From: Chytridium lagenaria
Taxonomy: Eukaryota > Chytridiomycota > Chytridiomycetes > Chytridiales > Chytridiaceae
Reading direction: 5' to 3'
NCBI GenBank assembly: GCA_025449115.1
Contig: JAHLKC010000054.1
Coordinates: forward strand, 1-64,000
Length of the DNA stretch: 64,000 nucleotides
Position numbers and translations under genes: made by a program. Below the pieces are notes generated by a model, which was given only the letters and a program-made list of their open reading frames with translations, was not told where the DNA came from and searched no databases. Within the stretch, counting starts at the first letter, position 1. Each line of letters opens with the position of its first letter. This document shows, in pieces, positions 1 through 11,220 of this stretch.

Positions 1-25
1 TGTCAACGGACTCCATCGCTTAGCC

Positions 26-902
26 ATGGTCCTCTATGGCCAAAAGCTGGAAGGTGATGAAGCCAATCCAGCCGAATGCCTTGTTCGCTACTTTGAAAAG
101 CAATGCTATCACGTTGTCTGCCTACAAGAGACACGCATTAGTCTTAAACGACAACTCTTCTGGGACCAGCTTATGAGCCTAGAGAATTGGAACATGCATG
201 CCGATGACATGAGAACTGGTTATGCCGGTGTTGCTACTTTTGTCCGCAAAGGACTCCCCGTCATAGAGAAGGAAGCCCGCAAAGGTATTTGTCTCCATGA
301 TAATGCTCTTGATGATGAATGGAGCCAAGGAGGTGAAGGTCGATGCGTGACCATCTCTCTACCAGGCTTATACATTGTTAACGTGTATGTCCCCAATGGT
401 TCTAGAAGTCAAGCTAGACAGGATTACAAAATGAGGTTCCTCTCTAAATGTAAAAGCTTTATCGATGAGATCAAGCATAGAAAGAGCACTATCGTCGCGG
501 TGACTTTAATGTAGCTCGTTCTTCCTTTGACATACGCTTCCCAATGCGCATGGTTGGTTACTCTGGCTTTGAGCAAGAGGAAGTTAAGTTGTTAACGCGT
601 TGTACTTTGATAAGAGGTATGGCCTCATTGACGGTTTTCCGACACTGCCATCCGCATGACCCAGGTTATACTTGGCATGATCCACAAGCGAGACATCAGA
701 GTTTGTGGCGAGTTGATTACATGATGATAGATCCTAGCCTTTGTGCTAGGTGGTCTGTTTACCATCGATTCATGGGTGGACTTAGTGATCATCAACTCGT
801 TGAGTTGATTATTGATCAAGAAGATTCCTTCTTTACTTCACATGAGTCTCTGCTCACGCTACCTGCTCTAGTAATGGACTATGAGTCTACTCTACTGACG
901 TA
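26..902 (+). pseudogene. Exonuclease III/AP-endonuclease-like EEP domain, frameshifted
   Basis: Two frames joined by a one-base shift near 495-500 give an EEP-superfamily nuclease. Visible motifs are CLQETR (about 120), the EGR and NVYVPN blocks (about 345-400), a GDFNVA block after the shift (about 499), a YTW...WRVDY block (about 667-720) and a final SDHQLVEL block (about 784). The EGR, N-Y-x-PN, GDxNVA and WRxDY order is that of AP endonuclease/ExoIII nucleases, which cut at abasic sites. In mobile elements such domains nick target DNA (LINEs) or accompany Helitrons. The domain runs on through a basic linker into the integrase leader. The start codon is uncertain because the element continues leftward. 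Confidence 0.72.
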
Positions 903-2154
903 GATCGTGAACGGAGTGGTTCCTCCAAAGGTACTCGTAAGAGTAAGAAAGATAAGCCTCGTCGCGACGACGCTCTAGCTGATGTCTTGGTATTTAACAA
1001 GACTAGTGAAGATTTCTGTAAGCATCAGCGAGATGATCCTGCTTATGCAAATATCATTAAGTTTCTAGAAATAGGAACATTACCTGAAGACGATAATCTT
1101 AGGAAAGGCGTATTATTAAACGCCCAACATACAATTATGAGGATAAACTATTGTATCGAGTTATCCACGTTAGTAACTATTTACTTCGTCGCTCTCCCGT
1201 GCGATTAGCACTTTGCGTTCCAAGTAGCTTACACTCTGTAGCCATGGAGCAAGTTCATAATGACATTATGACTGGAGGACACTTAGGTGCTAAAAGTTGT
1301 TACCAACGATGCTTGAGCGCTTCTGGTGGCCTACCGTCACTAAGGACTTATACTCACGTTAACTCGTGTTATACTTGCCAACAGTCGAAAGACCACTTGA
1401 AAAGAGCTGGTGCTATAAAGCCAGTTCCACTTGGGATAAGCCTTGGGACCGCGTCGCTATGATGTTGTTGGTCCTTTGAAACAATCCGTCAACGGAAATA
1501 AATATGTAGTTGTTCTTACCGACTACTTTACACGCTGGGCTGATGCCTTTGCTGTACCTGATATTGAAGCGAATACCGTCGCTAAGATTATCGTTGAACA
1601 GTGCTTCTGTAGATTTGGATTCCCGTCTCATTGCACTCTGACAACGGAAGCCCCTTTCCAAGTGAGTTAATGCGCAAGTTGCCATTATACTTGGGATGTC
1701 ACAATCTTTCTCGATGCCCTATTGGCCTCAAGCTAATGGCCTCGTTGAGAGGACTAATAAACTTTTGTCAATGATACGCGCGTATGTTAATCAACGAACA
1801 CACGCCGATTGGGATAATGTCTTACCTATATCCTTGTACGCATATAGGACAACAATGCACCCCACCACGAGAGAGACTCCTTTCTTGTTGATGTTTGGTC
1901 GTGATCCTATACGCCGCAGACTGCGTTTCGGAATTAACATCTCCTCGGATGATGTTTATGCTGAAGAGTACCCGATCCACGAACGTGGACTGCTGAAGAG
2001 GTCCCATTCCCTTTGTAATGTGTCGCTGTTGACACTTCTATTGGCATGCCCTCTTCCATTGAGCATTCTCCCGCCAAGGAGCCCTATATACGATTCCCAC
2101 GGTCGCCATTACCTTTGTTCAATACTATGCTACATTGGAGACAGCTTTATCTAA
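903..2154 (+). pseudogene. Ty3-type integrase: zinc-binding domain and DDE core, frameshifted
   Basis: After a basic linker comes the leader typical of Ty3 integrases (short acidic helix, then a YRV block near 1150). An H-x-GGHLG...C-xx-C zinc-binding module follows (about 1250-1385). The DDE core is readable across shifts: a DVVGP block with the first Asp (about 1460), a VVLTDYFTRW strand, an SDNGSPF block with the second Asp in a shifted frame (about 1638), and the PQANGLVER block with the catalytic Glu (about 1725). The expected AYRTT...TPF..MFGRDP block follows (about 1840-1915). Integrases insert element cDNA into chromosomes. At least four frame changes make this copy inactive. Confidence 0.85.
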
Positions 2155-2940
2155 GATCACGTTAGACTTGCCTTCTAAGAGCAAAGAAAGCTATATGAGC
2201 TTATGGCTGATACCATTATGCGTTATGACTTGGACGCATTTTATGTTGTAAGTCCTCAATCTTATGACGAGAACTTTAAGGATTACAAGAGGTTCCGTAT
2301 ACGTTACCCAACGGCGCCTTCCCACTGATCATCCTAGCTATCCTGAGTTCATCAGTCTTGTCCCGTCAGGTGAGATGATGTTCTTCACTTCTTGGAATTC
2401 CGTGGCAGCCTCTGCTAAGGATATCTCCGCCAACGTGTGCGGGTCACCGTTGTTCACAAAGGAGGCATCACTGATATACCACTATAGATCAACGCCCATA
2501 TTTGGAGCGTGATACTATGAGTGTTTATCTAGGTGAACATTGTATATTGAAACCAAAGAAGTTTCGAAGTTTCTGATGGCGTGGCGCTCTCGCCTGGATC
2601 TATATTATAACGATTGTTAGGCAATCCTTATGTTACTGCCCACCTCTGTGGAGCCACTGGTCTTATACAGACTAGAGAAGAGTGGAAACACTGGTTGATA
2701 CAATCTTGGAGACTGCACATGCAGCCATTGATAGCAGTTCTTCTAATAAAAAGAAGAAAAGTAAACAAGAGAAGCTCATTGATGCGCATCTTGCAAATGA
2801 GCGTCAGAAGATAAGAGATTATGCTGACGAGTTACCTGCATTACTGAGTTATGCTAGAGCTTTGTTGTTACGAGATGAACTTCATCGAAAGGAGAAAGCT
2901 AATTCTCTTAAGAAGATGATAGATACGCATTTGAGATAGG
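2155..2940 (+). pseudogene. Long insertion between integrase core and C-terminal module
   Basis: About 0.75 kb of broken coding-like sequence separates the catalytic core from the GDRVWF module. Normally only a short helical linker (ARxxLxxAQ...) lies here. The final part (about 2682-2936) is open and rich in Lys, Glu, Leu and Ala. It holds an ARALLLRDE...KKM segment that matches the usual linker just before GDRVW. The section at 2200-2515 shows no family I recognise. It may be an element-specific domain or a nested insertion that has since decayed. Confidence 0.5.
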
Positions 2941-3570
2941 GGACCGAGTATGGTTTTCTATGCCTCTGAGGACCGACAAACAGGGTCGAGAGGATTCTCA
3001 GATTAAGAAGTTCCAGTTCCGATGGTCTGGTCCTATGCGCGTCATAGCGAGGTCCGCCGACTTAATAGATACACTGTTGTAGAAGTGTTACCTGATGGTC
3101 GGTTATTATCTAGGCAAGCTAATGCTGCTAGATTGCGACCATATCACATCATACCACCCAAAGATAGCGCTGATAAAGGCTAAAGGTGTTGTAGATGATG
3201 ACTTTGCTCAAGAAATTGAGCTTTGGAAGAAGTTCGCCTGTTCTTCAGCGTCGACCAGAATGAAGGTCGCTGAAGGCGTGAAAGAGAAGCTTTCAAAGAT
3301 TTGATAGTGATGTTGCTGAAGGTCAATATGATGACCCAGAGTTCTATGTCGAAGACTAGAAGATCATACTCTTGAGAAAGTAAAGAGTACGAGTACAAGG
3401 TTAAATGGCTTGGACAAGGCCCATACACATAATACTTGGTTGCTAGAACGTGAGATCCCATCCGCGATAGTCCGAGATTATTGGAATGGCCTTGCCAAGA
3501 CCAACGTTAAGGAGTTCTTTAAACGATTAGCCCATGTTGATAAGCATGGCATACCTAAACGCGAGAAATA
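2936..3570 (+). pseudogene. Integrase C-terminal GDRVWF module and chromodomain, frameshifted
   Basis: The stretch begins with GDRVWF at about 2940 and continues with a KKFQFRWSGPMRV block (about 3005-3045) and an ARLRPYH block (about 3130). A chromodomain follows. FYVEDI-like and LDHT-like segments (about 3340-3372), the core YKVKWLG (about 3400) and NTWL (about 3430) sit in successive frames. Chromodomains in chromovirus integrases target insertion to methylated-histone chromatin. At least three frame changes and an in-frame stop near 3357 break the segment. Confidence 0.7.
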
Positions 3571-5425
3571 GAAACTCGCTTACTGACGCAAGTGATAATG
3601 CTGGTTTCCAAGAGTTGTCCAGCAATGCGTCAGAAGAAGTCATCGTTCCAAACCCAGAGGTAGAACCTGACGACAGAGTTAATGTGCAACTGACACTAAC
3701 GGTGAAAGGGTTCACGAGATATGAATCCATTAGAACTTGTCTCTCCACGTGAAGACACGGGACAAGCTAAGGATGATGATGTACCCTTAGCTTTAGAAGA
3801 CTTTGTATTCACTACACTATACTAGTCTATATAAGATATGCTTATATGTATATCGTTATAAACTCACTAGGGACCTTGTTCTCAAGTGTGGGTGCATGTG
3901 AGATTATAAGATAACCTCACTCTTAGGCATGAATGCGTCGCTTATATAGACGTCGTGCCCTTATCTTTATTTCTTTGTTCCCTTTCCATTCTTTTCCCTC
4001 TCGGGGTTTTTCATAGTTTTTCCCCATAGATACGAGAGAGGTTTTTATAGAAGGAAGGGCGGTCGACGTGGTATGCCAACTTATGACATGCTACCACGTT
4101 GGTCGAGATGCCTGTTGTTGTTATTTGATTCCCCTTTATGTATTGTTTTATTATTGTAGAAAGTTGAATAGATTTACGTTCACCCAAAAGACCTAGAAGG
4201 CCCTCTTGCTTCAGGCCAGCCTCTGGCTGAGCTTTCGCCAACCCCCTTTATTATCTATAGTGTATTGAATGTTGCCAGCGGGTGCTCAGGTGATGGCGTC
4301 GCCGGGAGAGACCGCAACCCAGACCAAGATGAACTTCTAAGAAGGTATGAGCAGTAGAAATACGCCTTATTTGCATGATTCCTTCGAGGGTCTGGTCGGA
4401 GAACCACGTCTGTTGCTATATTGTTGACGACATATGCCATCCCGATGTTTGGAGTGGGAGTAGCGGCACGTAAGAAGCCCGTGGATGGATGAGACAATAG
4501 AAACAACACGTTAAAACGGTTATAAGGAGCAGTAACGGAGACCTGACACATTCCTTGGAGCGGGATGGAATCCCTTCTCGTAGAACCCTTTCCCCTCGTC
4601 ACTTTGGACCTAGTTATGAGGCATTTCTTCTTTATTCCCCTTAGTACTGACAGTAGAACGACCAAATGAAACCCTACAGCACACAAATCCTTGCATCCCT
4701 TAACGGATGAGTAGGGCTTTATTCTCGACTCTGGAGTACATCCAGAGAGTTAGTATCGTCACCTACAATGTGGTTCTCTACCTCTGTATGTCAAGGCTTA
4801 GCAGAGGAGGCCACGAGAGAGAACTTCACATTTTACAAAGAGCGATCTTGGTCTTGCGATTGACTGTATTGCTAAGAAAAGCGGGCAGAGACCAACAATG
4901 AAAGTGAGACTGATAAAGTTGTAGAAGCTGAGGAAACAAGGTAATTGAGAGTAACCCTAGTTCTTTTAACTTTTCATCAGCTTTACAAAAAAATTGCTGA
5001 AGAAAAGAAAACTGTAATTGAAAGTGATTCTGATGAGAACATCCAAAACTCCGTAAGTTTTCTTTTCACTCAAAAACATTGTTTAAACATGTAATTAGGA
5101 AAAAAACCATGAGGACAAGATCGGATGATCGAAAAGAAAAATTGAGTCGTAAAATTGAAAGTATCTCCGGGATGCGAAAGTCTGTGAGGTTTGTTGTAAC
5201 ATAGTGTTGGCAACTCTAAAATGTAGAAAGAAATAAGAATAAGTGAGATCAATTAGGCTTGAAGCGATATAGTGAAGGAGAACAATTATATATTTTTGCT
5301 TTGCCGGAGATGTTCTTCAAATTTCAGTTAATTAAATATTGGGATATGTAGCAAAACTCTACTCCTAATTCCCAGCGCTACATCAATATTGGGTTTCACT
5401 CACTTGACTCACTTGACTCACCAGT
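3571..5425. other. Non-coding stretch, LTR-like in part
   Basis: No convincing gene. The part at about 3800-4250 follows the retroelement's coding end and looks like an LTR: a TATATAAG-like block near 3829 and 3938, pyrimidine-rich runs, and an imperfect inverted repeat at about 4063-4107 (CGTGGTATG against CATGCTACCACG). A pair of LTRs cannot be matched inside the window. The rest, to 5425, shows only short shadow reading frames and AT-rich DNA. Confidence 0.35.
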
Positions 5426-5429
5426 ACTT

Positions 5430-5795
5430 GTCAGGATCACGCGCTGTACTAGTCTGCAGCATTGGGCAAGTTGGGATCCGGGTCGGGATGACGCGCAGTA
5501 GTAGTCCGCAGGCATCTTCAGCGTCAATCTAGTCGGGATCATGCGTAAGGATCACTCAGATGGGTCGGATCTCCCGCAGTAGAAGTCTGCGGCGTTAGAC
5601 TAGTTCTCCCGCAATTGAAGTCTGCGGCGTTAGGCAAGTCGGGATCACTCGGGCAGGTTGGGGTATCACTCCCATTACTACTCTGTGGCGTTGGATGAGC
5701 CAGGATCACTCGGCAGGGTGGGATCACTTGCAGTACTAGTCGGTGGTGTCAGGCAATTCAGGATGGCGTCAGGCGAATCAGGATCACGGGGGAGG
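5430..5795. repeat. Degenerate minisatellite, unit about 45-55 bp
   Basis: Blocks similar to CGCAGTAGAAGTCTGCGGCG followed by TTAGGCAAGTCGGGATCACTC recur about six times (near 5450, 5492, 5574, 5611, 5668 and 5728). Spacing is irregular and many substitutions have accumulated. The stretch is GC-richer than its flanks. No start-to-stop protein uses it convincingly. Confidence 0.65.
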
Positions 5796-7722
5796 GGTAC
5801 TCAATTAAAGTTCCCTGCTTTTATACGAAAAAAGATGGAAAACCTCTTTAAATAAATTAACATAAAATAACGGAAGTCAACTGAAAGACTGTCAGTCAGA
5901 TAAGGGTTATGCTAATATATGGAATGTTTTGACGTCGGAACACATAAATACTGTTTATCAAGAGTTAGTATTAGCTTTTTGTGACACATCCATCTCTACA
6001 TATCCTGTTGTTCAAAGGTGGTTTGAAAACAATTGCTATACTGTTACGAAAAGAAGGCGTTAACCCATCAGTCACTCCTTTTCACTTTATTAAAATTTCT
6101 AGGCATATTGAGGGCGGAATACTTCTATACTTTGGGTACTACCCTATTCATCATAGGATTTTACCTCACAACATCACGCTGGTTCCTAATGAGCTGCGGG
6201 TAGAACAAGAAACATGGAAGCTACCTAATTTTACAAGGTAGTACCTGCATTTTTACAAGAAACTCCCGGCAGTGCAACGGTAGTTCCAAACACTTCGGCA
6301 ATATTACTGTACTGTTTTGGCTAAACTGAGAGTTTTGTTATCCCTGTGGTATGATTGTAAGACTGTAATCATGTCAAATAAATAAAGGTTGCGGGAAAAA
6401 TAATATCTGTTAATAATAGTATAAAGTCATCTTTGCTTTCACTACGCGCTATTGGGGATATGAAGGAATACATGGGTATTCACGTATTTTTAAAAACTTA
6501 CATAATAACAGTGTTATGGATGTACAAACACTCAAAATCACGATCGCATTGACACACAGACATTATTCCAATAGCATGTACAACAGTAAACTCAAAGTGA
6601 CATATTTGTGTGATCCCTGTACATATATTGTCATGATATGAGCCTCTCAACAGGTAAGCTTAGTTCTGTTTGCCGTCAACGTGATGGAGACAATGAAGTG
6701 TTTCTGTAGCTAGTGCCTTGTGGCTATGACAATCGCAGGTGGAAAAAGGCGCATTGTACCAAGGAAAGCGGAAATAGGTAGTGAATAACAGAGTATAATT
6801 TTAGTCTCCATCCTGTGTAATGATGGCTTAATCCATCCCCTCAGCCCCACGTGACCCGCTCCCCATTCCCATCTCCCCGTCTGGTCAGGTAAGCGTGTCA
6901 ATCACTGTCCCATGTAATGACAGACGCTTACCATATAGATGAGAATAACAATGTTTATTTATCTAGGTAGTACACTAAACAAAATAGGGTACTTGTGCAT
7001 GTGTCACGGTAGTTATTAATCATTGATTGGGTTTTTGTTTCTACTATACAATACAACATCTACCCTATAACTACCCATAACTACCCTGATATCACAATTT
7101 GGGGTGCTGGTTACAACTACAGTGCCTTATTTCAAGGTGTTTACTGGCCCTGACAAGCCTACTAATTATTACTTAATAAAATTTGTAACTTCCGAGGCTT
7201 GTACGTCGGTCAATTTTGACAATTTCCTTGAGGGTAATTGCTGTTCTGTAATCAGCGCAACAAGGGCTACATTTCATATTAAGTCAAGTGACACAAAAAA
7301 TTGATAACCCTCGGGCACCCCCATGTACCCTAAAAGGATAGGGGATCAACTCAATATCAACTACTGAATTCAACAGGTACAAATTAAATCAAGAAATCTC
7401 TCATATTAAAGTAGTACACAAAATACAAATAAGTAATAGACACAACATATGCACACACACATAAACAGCACATATGCGCGCCACCTCCTTCAATAAAAAT
7501 CCTATAAACGTGGGGAAAAAGTATATAAAAAACCCAAAGGGAAAAAGAAGGGAGGATTCAATATGACGCGTAAATATACGCGTCGACGCGGGATAATACG
7601 GAACTCAACGGACTTAGACAAAATGTCCTTATGAGCCACAGCCATGTGAATAATGTAATTCTTCACACCTTCCTTGATTAATGAATTTTGTTTATGCCAG
7701 TTCAATCATAATTCTACCTGTG
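5796..7722. other. AT-rich non-coding stretch
   Basis: Nothing gene-like is visible. Short reading frames of 60-90 codons lack family resemblance. A small perfect hairpin made of two ACGCGT blocks around an AT loop sits at about 7563-7582. A related ACGCGT-AGTGT-ACGCGT arrangement recurs near 7809. Confidence 0.4.
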
Positions 7723-7995
7723 TGTGATTGGACATTCCCTTCTAGCCTTTATTTCCTTTGTTCCCGTCAAGGCTCTCTGATTTGTTCATCTTTGTGGTGG
7801 AGAGTGTAACGCGTGAGTGTACGCGTCTCCGATAGGTTTACCTTTGTGTTGTCTTTCTTCTTTACTTGTTCGTTTTGCTTGAGTATTTAAAGACTCGTGT
7901 GTTGAGTCGAAATAAATCAAGAACGTTGTTCGAGCAAAAGTGCGTTTAACTTTGTTTTAATTGAACTCTGTGAACAACAAGTAATCAGCAGAGGG
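7723..7995 (+). repeat. Possible Ty1/copia LTR-like leader
   Basis: This stretch directly precedes copia RT-coding sequence. It has pyrimidine-rich DNA, a TATTTAAAG promoter-like block (about 7886), then AATAAATCAAG and a T-rich region, as in LTR U3-R-U5. A matching right-hand copy was not found after 9310, so this is only a suggestion. Confidence 0.25.
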
Positions 7996-9410
7996 AGTGG
8001 ATTACGACGCTACGTTCACACAGGCGCTGAGCATGACGTCCTTGAAGGTTTTGATGGCGGTGCAAACACAGAAAACATGTTCACCAGACAGATAGACTGG
8101 ACGGGAGCTTTTCTGAACGCGAGATCATGGATCACAAGATATACTACAAGCAGCCAAAAGGGATGGAGGTCGCGGGTTCCGAAGACCTAGTTTGCCTTCT
8201 GGAGAAAGCCGTCTACGGGATATGTCAAGGTTCCCTGCTGTGGAACGGCCCGCTGCACAAGTTCTTGATGGAAACGCTGAAATTCGAACAGTGCCCCCAC
8301 AAGGCATGTTTGTACGTCAAGCAGATGGAGGACGGCAAAGAGGATCTACCTCGAGGTTCACACGGATGATGCGGCTTTCATCGCGGATCAGGATCTGGAG
8401 GGGGAGGTGGACGAAAATTATTGGGATCATCAAAAAGCATTTCACGATCACCGATCTGGGGCCTCTGAGCCAGTATTTAGCTTTGAGGATACAGTACGGA
8501 CAAAATCTCAACATCCCTCGATCAAGAGGCGTACTGTGAGAGTATCCTTGACGAGTTTCATGAAAGAGCCGTGGAGATTAGGAGCATACTGTGGAACGAG
8601 AGAGCGGACGATGAGTTCAACAAACGAATCGAACCGACAGAGGAGGATCATTTGTACCTCGAGGGGAGAAGCTACTGGCGGTTGGTTTGGGAAACTGCAG
8701 TATCTGACGCACACAAGGCCAGACATGGCCTCCGCGGTTGGAAAGCTCGCCAGATTTGCGTCAAGACCGAGGAAGGTGCATTGGGACGCGGCGCAGCACA
8801 TGTTGGCGCACTTTGCAAGGGACAACGGATATGAGACTGACTTACTTCAGACAAGGAGGGAAGAAAGGGGGAGGAACTAATGAGACCGCCTCGGGTGCGG
8901 GGGAGAACGGCGAAGTGTTGAACCTCACATGCTTCTCGGATGCGGACTTCGCGGGGGATAAGGAGACGCGGAGGTCCACTTCGGGAGCCGCGATCATGCT
9001 TTGTGGAGGTGTAGTGTGGCGTCAAGCAGAAGGCAGAAGACTGTGGCCGACTTGACGGTCGCGGCTGAAACCATTGCCCTGCACGGATTGACGAGAGAAG
9101 TGTTATGGCTGAGGGGTTTGGTGTGACAACCTTGGAGCGTTCAGGAATGGGCAGGAGGGGGCGGAAAGGCATAAAACGCGGCATATGAATGTGAAATATA
9201 TGTTTTGCGGGACAATGTGAGAAAGGGAGAAGTGGAAATTCGGCACTTGGGAACGGTTGAGATGACGGCGGACATATTGATTAAAGGGCTCTGGCGACCA
9301 GTGTTCAAGGTGCACCGGAGAGGTCTCGGGTTGATGAAGGGGAGTGTTTGGGATGCCGGTCATCAACCGAATAATGGGGTGACGGGAATCTTTGATGAGG
9401 GCCAAGTGTA
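7996..9410 (+). mobile_element. Decayed Ty1/copia element: RT and RNase H remnant
   Basis: Copia RT blocks occur in order through several frames: GVDYDATF (about 8000), TSLKVLMAV, a DWTGAFLNA block (about 8096), YYKQPKGMEV...EDLVCLLEKAVYGI (about 8140-8220), HTDDAAFIAD (about 8360; the catalytic block is YVDD in active elements), DLGPLSQYLALRI (about 8455), and VGKLQYLTHTRPDMASAVG (about 8690). RNase H follows with a SDADFAGDKETRRSTSG block (about 8935-8985) and the copia C-terminal VEIRHLGTVEMTADILIKGL block (about 9232). Codon use is much GC-richer than the flanks. Gag, protease and integrase are absent, so this is a truncated copy. Frameshifts and stops make it inactive. Confidence 0.85.
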
Positions 9411-9790
9411 ACTGTATGAATTTCATATTCTGGTGAAATTGGACGGGATGCATGTTGTTTTATTGAAAAGAAGAAATAAAGTAAAAGATACTCTGGTGAA
9501 ATTCATACAGCCATGCCAGACGGGATAAAACAAAATGGGAATAGGTGGTTGAAGGAGCGGTCAGACTCATATTAATCTGATGAAATGAAATGAGAGAAAT
9601 ATCGACGTATATATTATCGTAATAAATACATAGAGATATTTATACATGACAAACAAGTGAATGATGTGGGATAAAGCAAATATCGACACGTCAAACATAT
9701 CTTGGAGGCGAGCAACGTACGAGTCACAGCAAACCCTCCTTCTCTCGTTGAAGCTACTCCCTGAACTGGAAATGTTAAGTTTTGTTTAAT
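9411..9790. other. Non-coding stretch between copia remnant and F-box-like gene
   Basis: No gene is seen. A short direct repeat (about TTCATATTCTGGTGAAATT at 9420 and ACTCTGGTGAAATTCATAC at 9490) flanks an AT-rich segment and could be debris of the copia 3' end. Confidence 0.35.
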
Positions 9791-9791
9791 T

Positions 9792-11220
9792 TCACTCATT
9801 TAACAGTTCACGCATCCCAGCTCCGCTTGCCACAGCTGGTCCATGAGGGCTATACATATCTCTACGGTCGTAAGGAATCTTCCCATATTGCAGGCTATCA
9901 TACTCCTCTCCCATCACTAATTTTTCTGCTATGGTCTCCTCTCGAAAGGCGAAAGCGAAAAAAACATAAAAGCGTTTTAAACCCTTTCCTCTCAGCACTT
10001 CGCTACATATTTTCCCTAACTCCCGATAGCACAGCCTGACTTTCCTACATTCCTCAGTGGAGGGTAGGAAATCGTCAAAGCTGGTGCAGCCATCCAAGGA
10101 GAGATGAAGTCGGTGAAGGTCCAATGATTGAGCGATGAATGCCAATAAATCCGTAAACTCAATAACTTCCCTACTTCCCTCCATCTCATAACCGCTAATA
10201 TAAATATCCAGGTGTTGAATCTGACGAAGGGCGCGGATGGGGAAGCCTTGCAGAAAGGCGAGGCAATTATTGAAGTTGTCATCCAGACGGATCCGGTTTT
10301 CTCGCAACATCACGGCCATGGCGTCCTCGCGAAGTTCTTTGGAAGCTCGGAACAATCCAAACGGAAATTGGACGCTATCGTCAGTTGAGGAGAAGCCCAC
10401 TATAGTGGAACAGCAGCATGCGAGTCTGGATGGTTTCTTGATTCCAGTAAGTCTTGAACAGTGCTCCACTTTACCGATGGGACTGCACTGACCGCAACAC
10501 CCTTCAGAAAGTGAAATGTGTTTGGCATTGCAGTCCAACACCTTCAACTTTTTCGGGACAAGATCCGTGTACCAAAAGATGCGCTGGCGAACATGAGACG
10601 GAAGATCCTGAAGAGGAAACGGGTCATCCAAATACGTCTTAATACCCATCAACTGAGTACCGAGCGCACGAGCTATTTTGAAAAGCTTTTTGTTGAATTT
10701 GGGTGCCAGCTGAAGAGAAACTCTCAAGAGAATAGACAGCTTGGACAAGATAACGTGCCTAAAGGCGTCTGGATCCTCCACATGCGAAAGGTCGCAGCGC
10801 AGTGTTAGATCAAGATTTTTTGGTGTAAGTCGTTTGGAAATGAAGCTTGCAAAGCTCTCGGCATCAGTTATTAACTTTGTGTTGGTCGCCTTCATATCGA
10901 CAAACAGACGAGTGATAACTGCGAGTCCGTTATCTGGTAGTTTCTCCAATGCGTTGCAATCACTGGGCCATGAAGAGATGATAAAGCTATTTGCACTATA
11001 AACTGCTTGAAGAGCGTCCTTGTGGATTTGTTTGCTGATGAGCAGTAACGAGATGGGTATCGGCTCACACCCACAACCGCACCTCATGCATGGCTTTCTT
11101 CCGAAACATGCTGATGCGGGCACGCTCATAAGCTATGTCTATTGCACAACGGCGAAGCAAGCCAGCGTAACGGAGAATTCGTTGCAGAATGTCGCTTGGA
11201 AGATCGGTAAGAGAGAGCAT
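9792..11220 (-). CDS. F-box/2EXR-like protein with two internally repeated halves
   Basis: A 445-codon open frame (start 11129) is the main body. Reading upstream in another frame reveals a better start at 11220, with an F-box-like LPSDILQRILRYAGLL helix. One extra T near 11055 separates the two frames, just before the PIPISLLLISKQIHKDAL block. The protein appears duplicated. LPSDILQRI + SKQIHKDALQAVYSANSF in the first half matches LPSHVRQRIFWYTDLV + SKELREDAMAVMLRENRI in the second (about residues 190-300). LPxxIRxxI plus SKxIxxEAxxxxYSxNxF is the arrangement of fungal F-box/2EXR proteins, which are often SCF-ligase substrate adaptors. The function here is inferred only. No membrane segment or signal peptide is seen. 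Confidence 0.7.

Larger units (their letters stand above)
1..3570 (+). mobile_element. Decayed Ty3/gypsy chromovirus-like retroelement, 5' part cut by the window edge
   Basis: In order, the plus strand encodes an exonuclease III/AP-endonuclease-like EEP domain (about 26-900), an integrase zinc-binding module and catalytic core (about 1000-2150), a lysine-rich coiled-coil-like stretch (about 2680-2940), the integrase C-terminal module beginning GDRVWF (about 2940) and a chromodomain (about 3330-3480). Integrase plus C-terminal chromodomain is the hallmark of Ty3/gypsy chromoviruses. The reading frame changes many times, so the copy is dead. Reverse transcriptase and RNase H are not seen between the EEP domain and the integrase. 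They may lie upstream of base 1 or be absent. No LTR pair can be shown because the left end is outside the window. Confidence 0.8.

Noticed and set aside
4255..4686. 143-codon minus-strand open frame
   Set aside because: No family motifs, odd composition, lies in LTR-like non-coding DNA; treated as chance.
5430..5795. CRISPR-like array
   Set aside because: Repeats are degenerate and irregularly spaced and the window is eukaryotic; it is a minisatellite.
8672..9184. 170-codon minus-strand open frame over the copia remnant
   Set aside because: It is the antisense of recognisable RT/RNase H motifs on the plus strand and is GC-driven.
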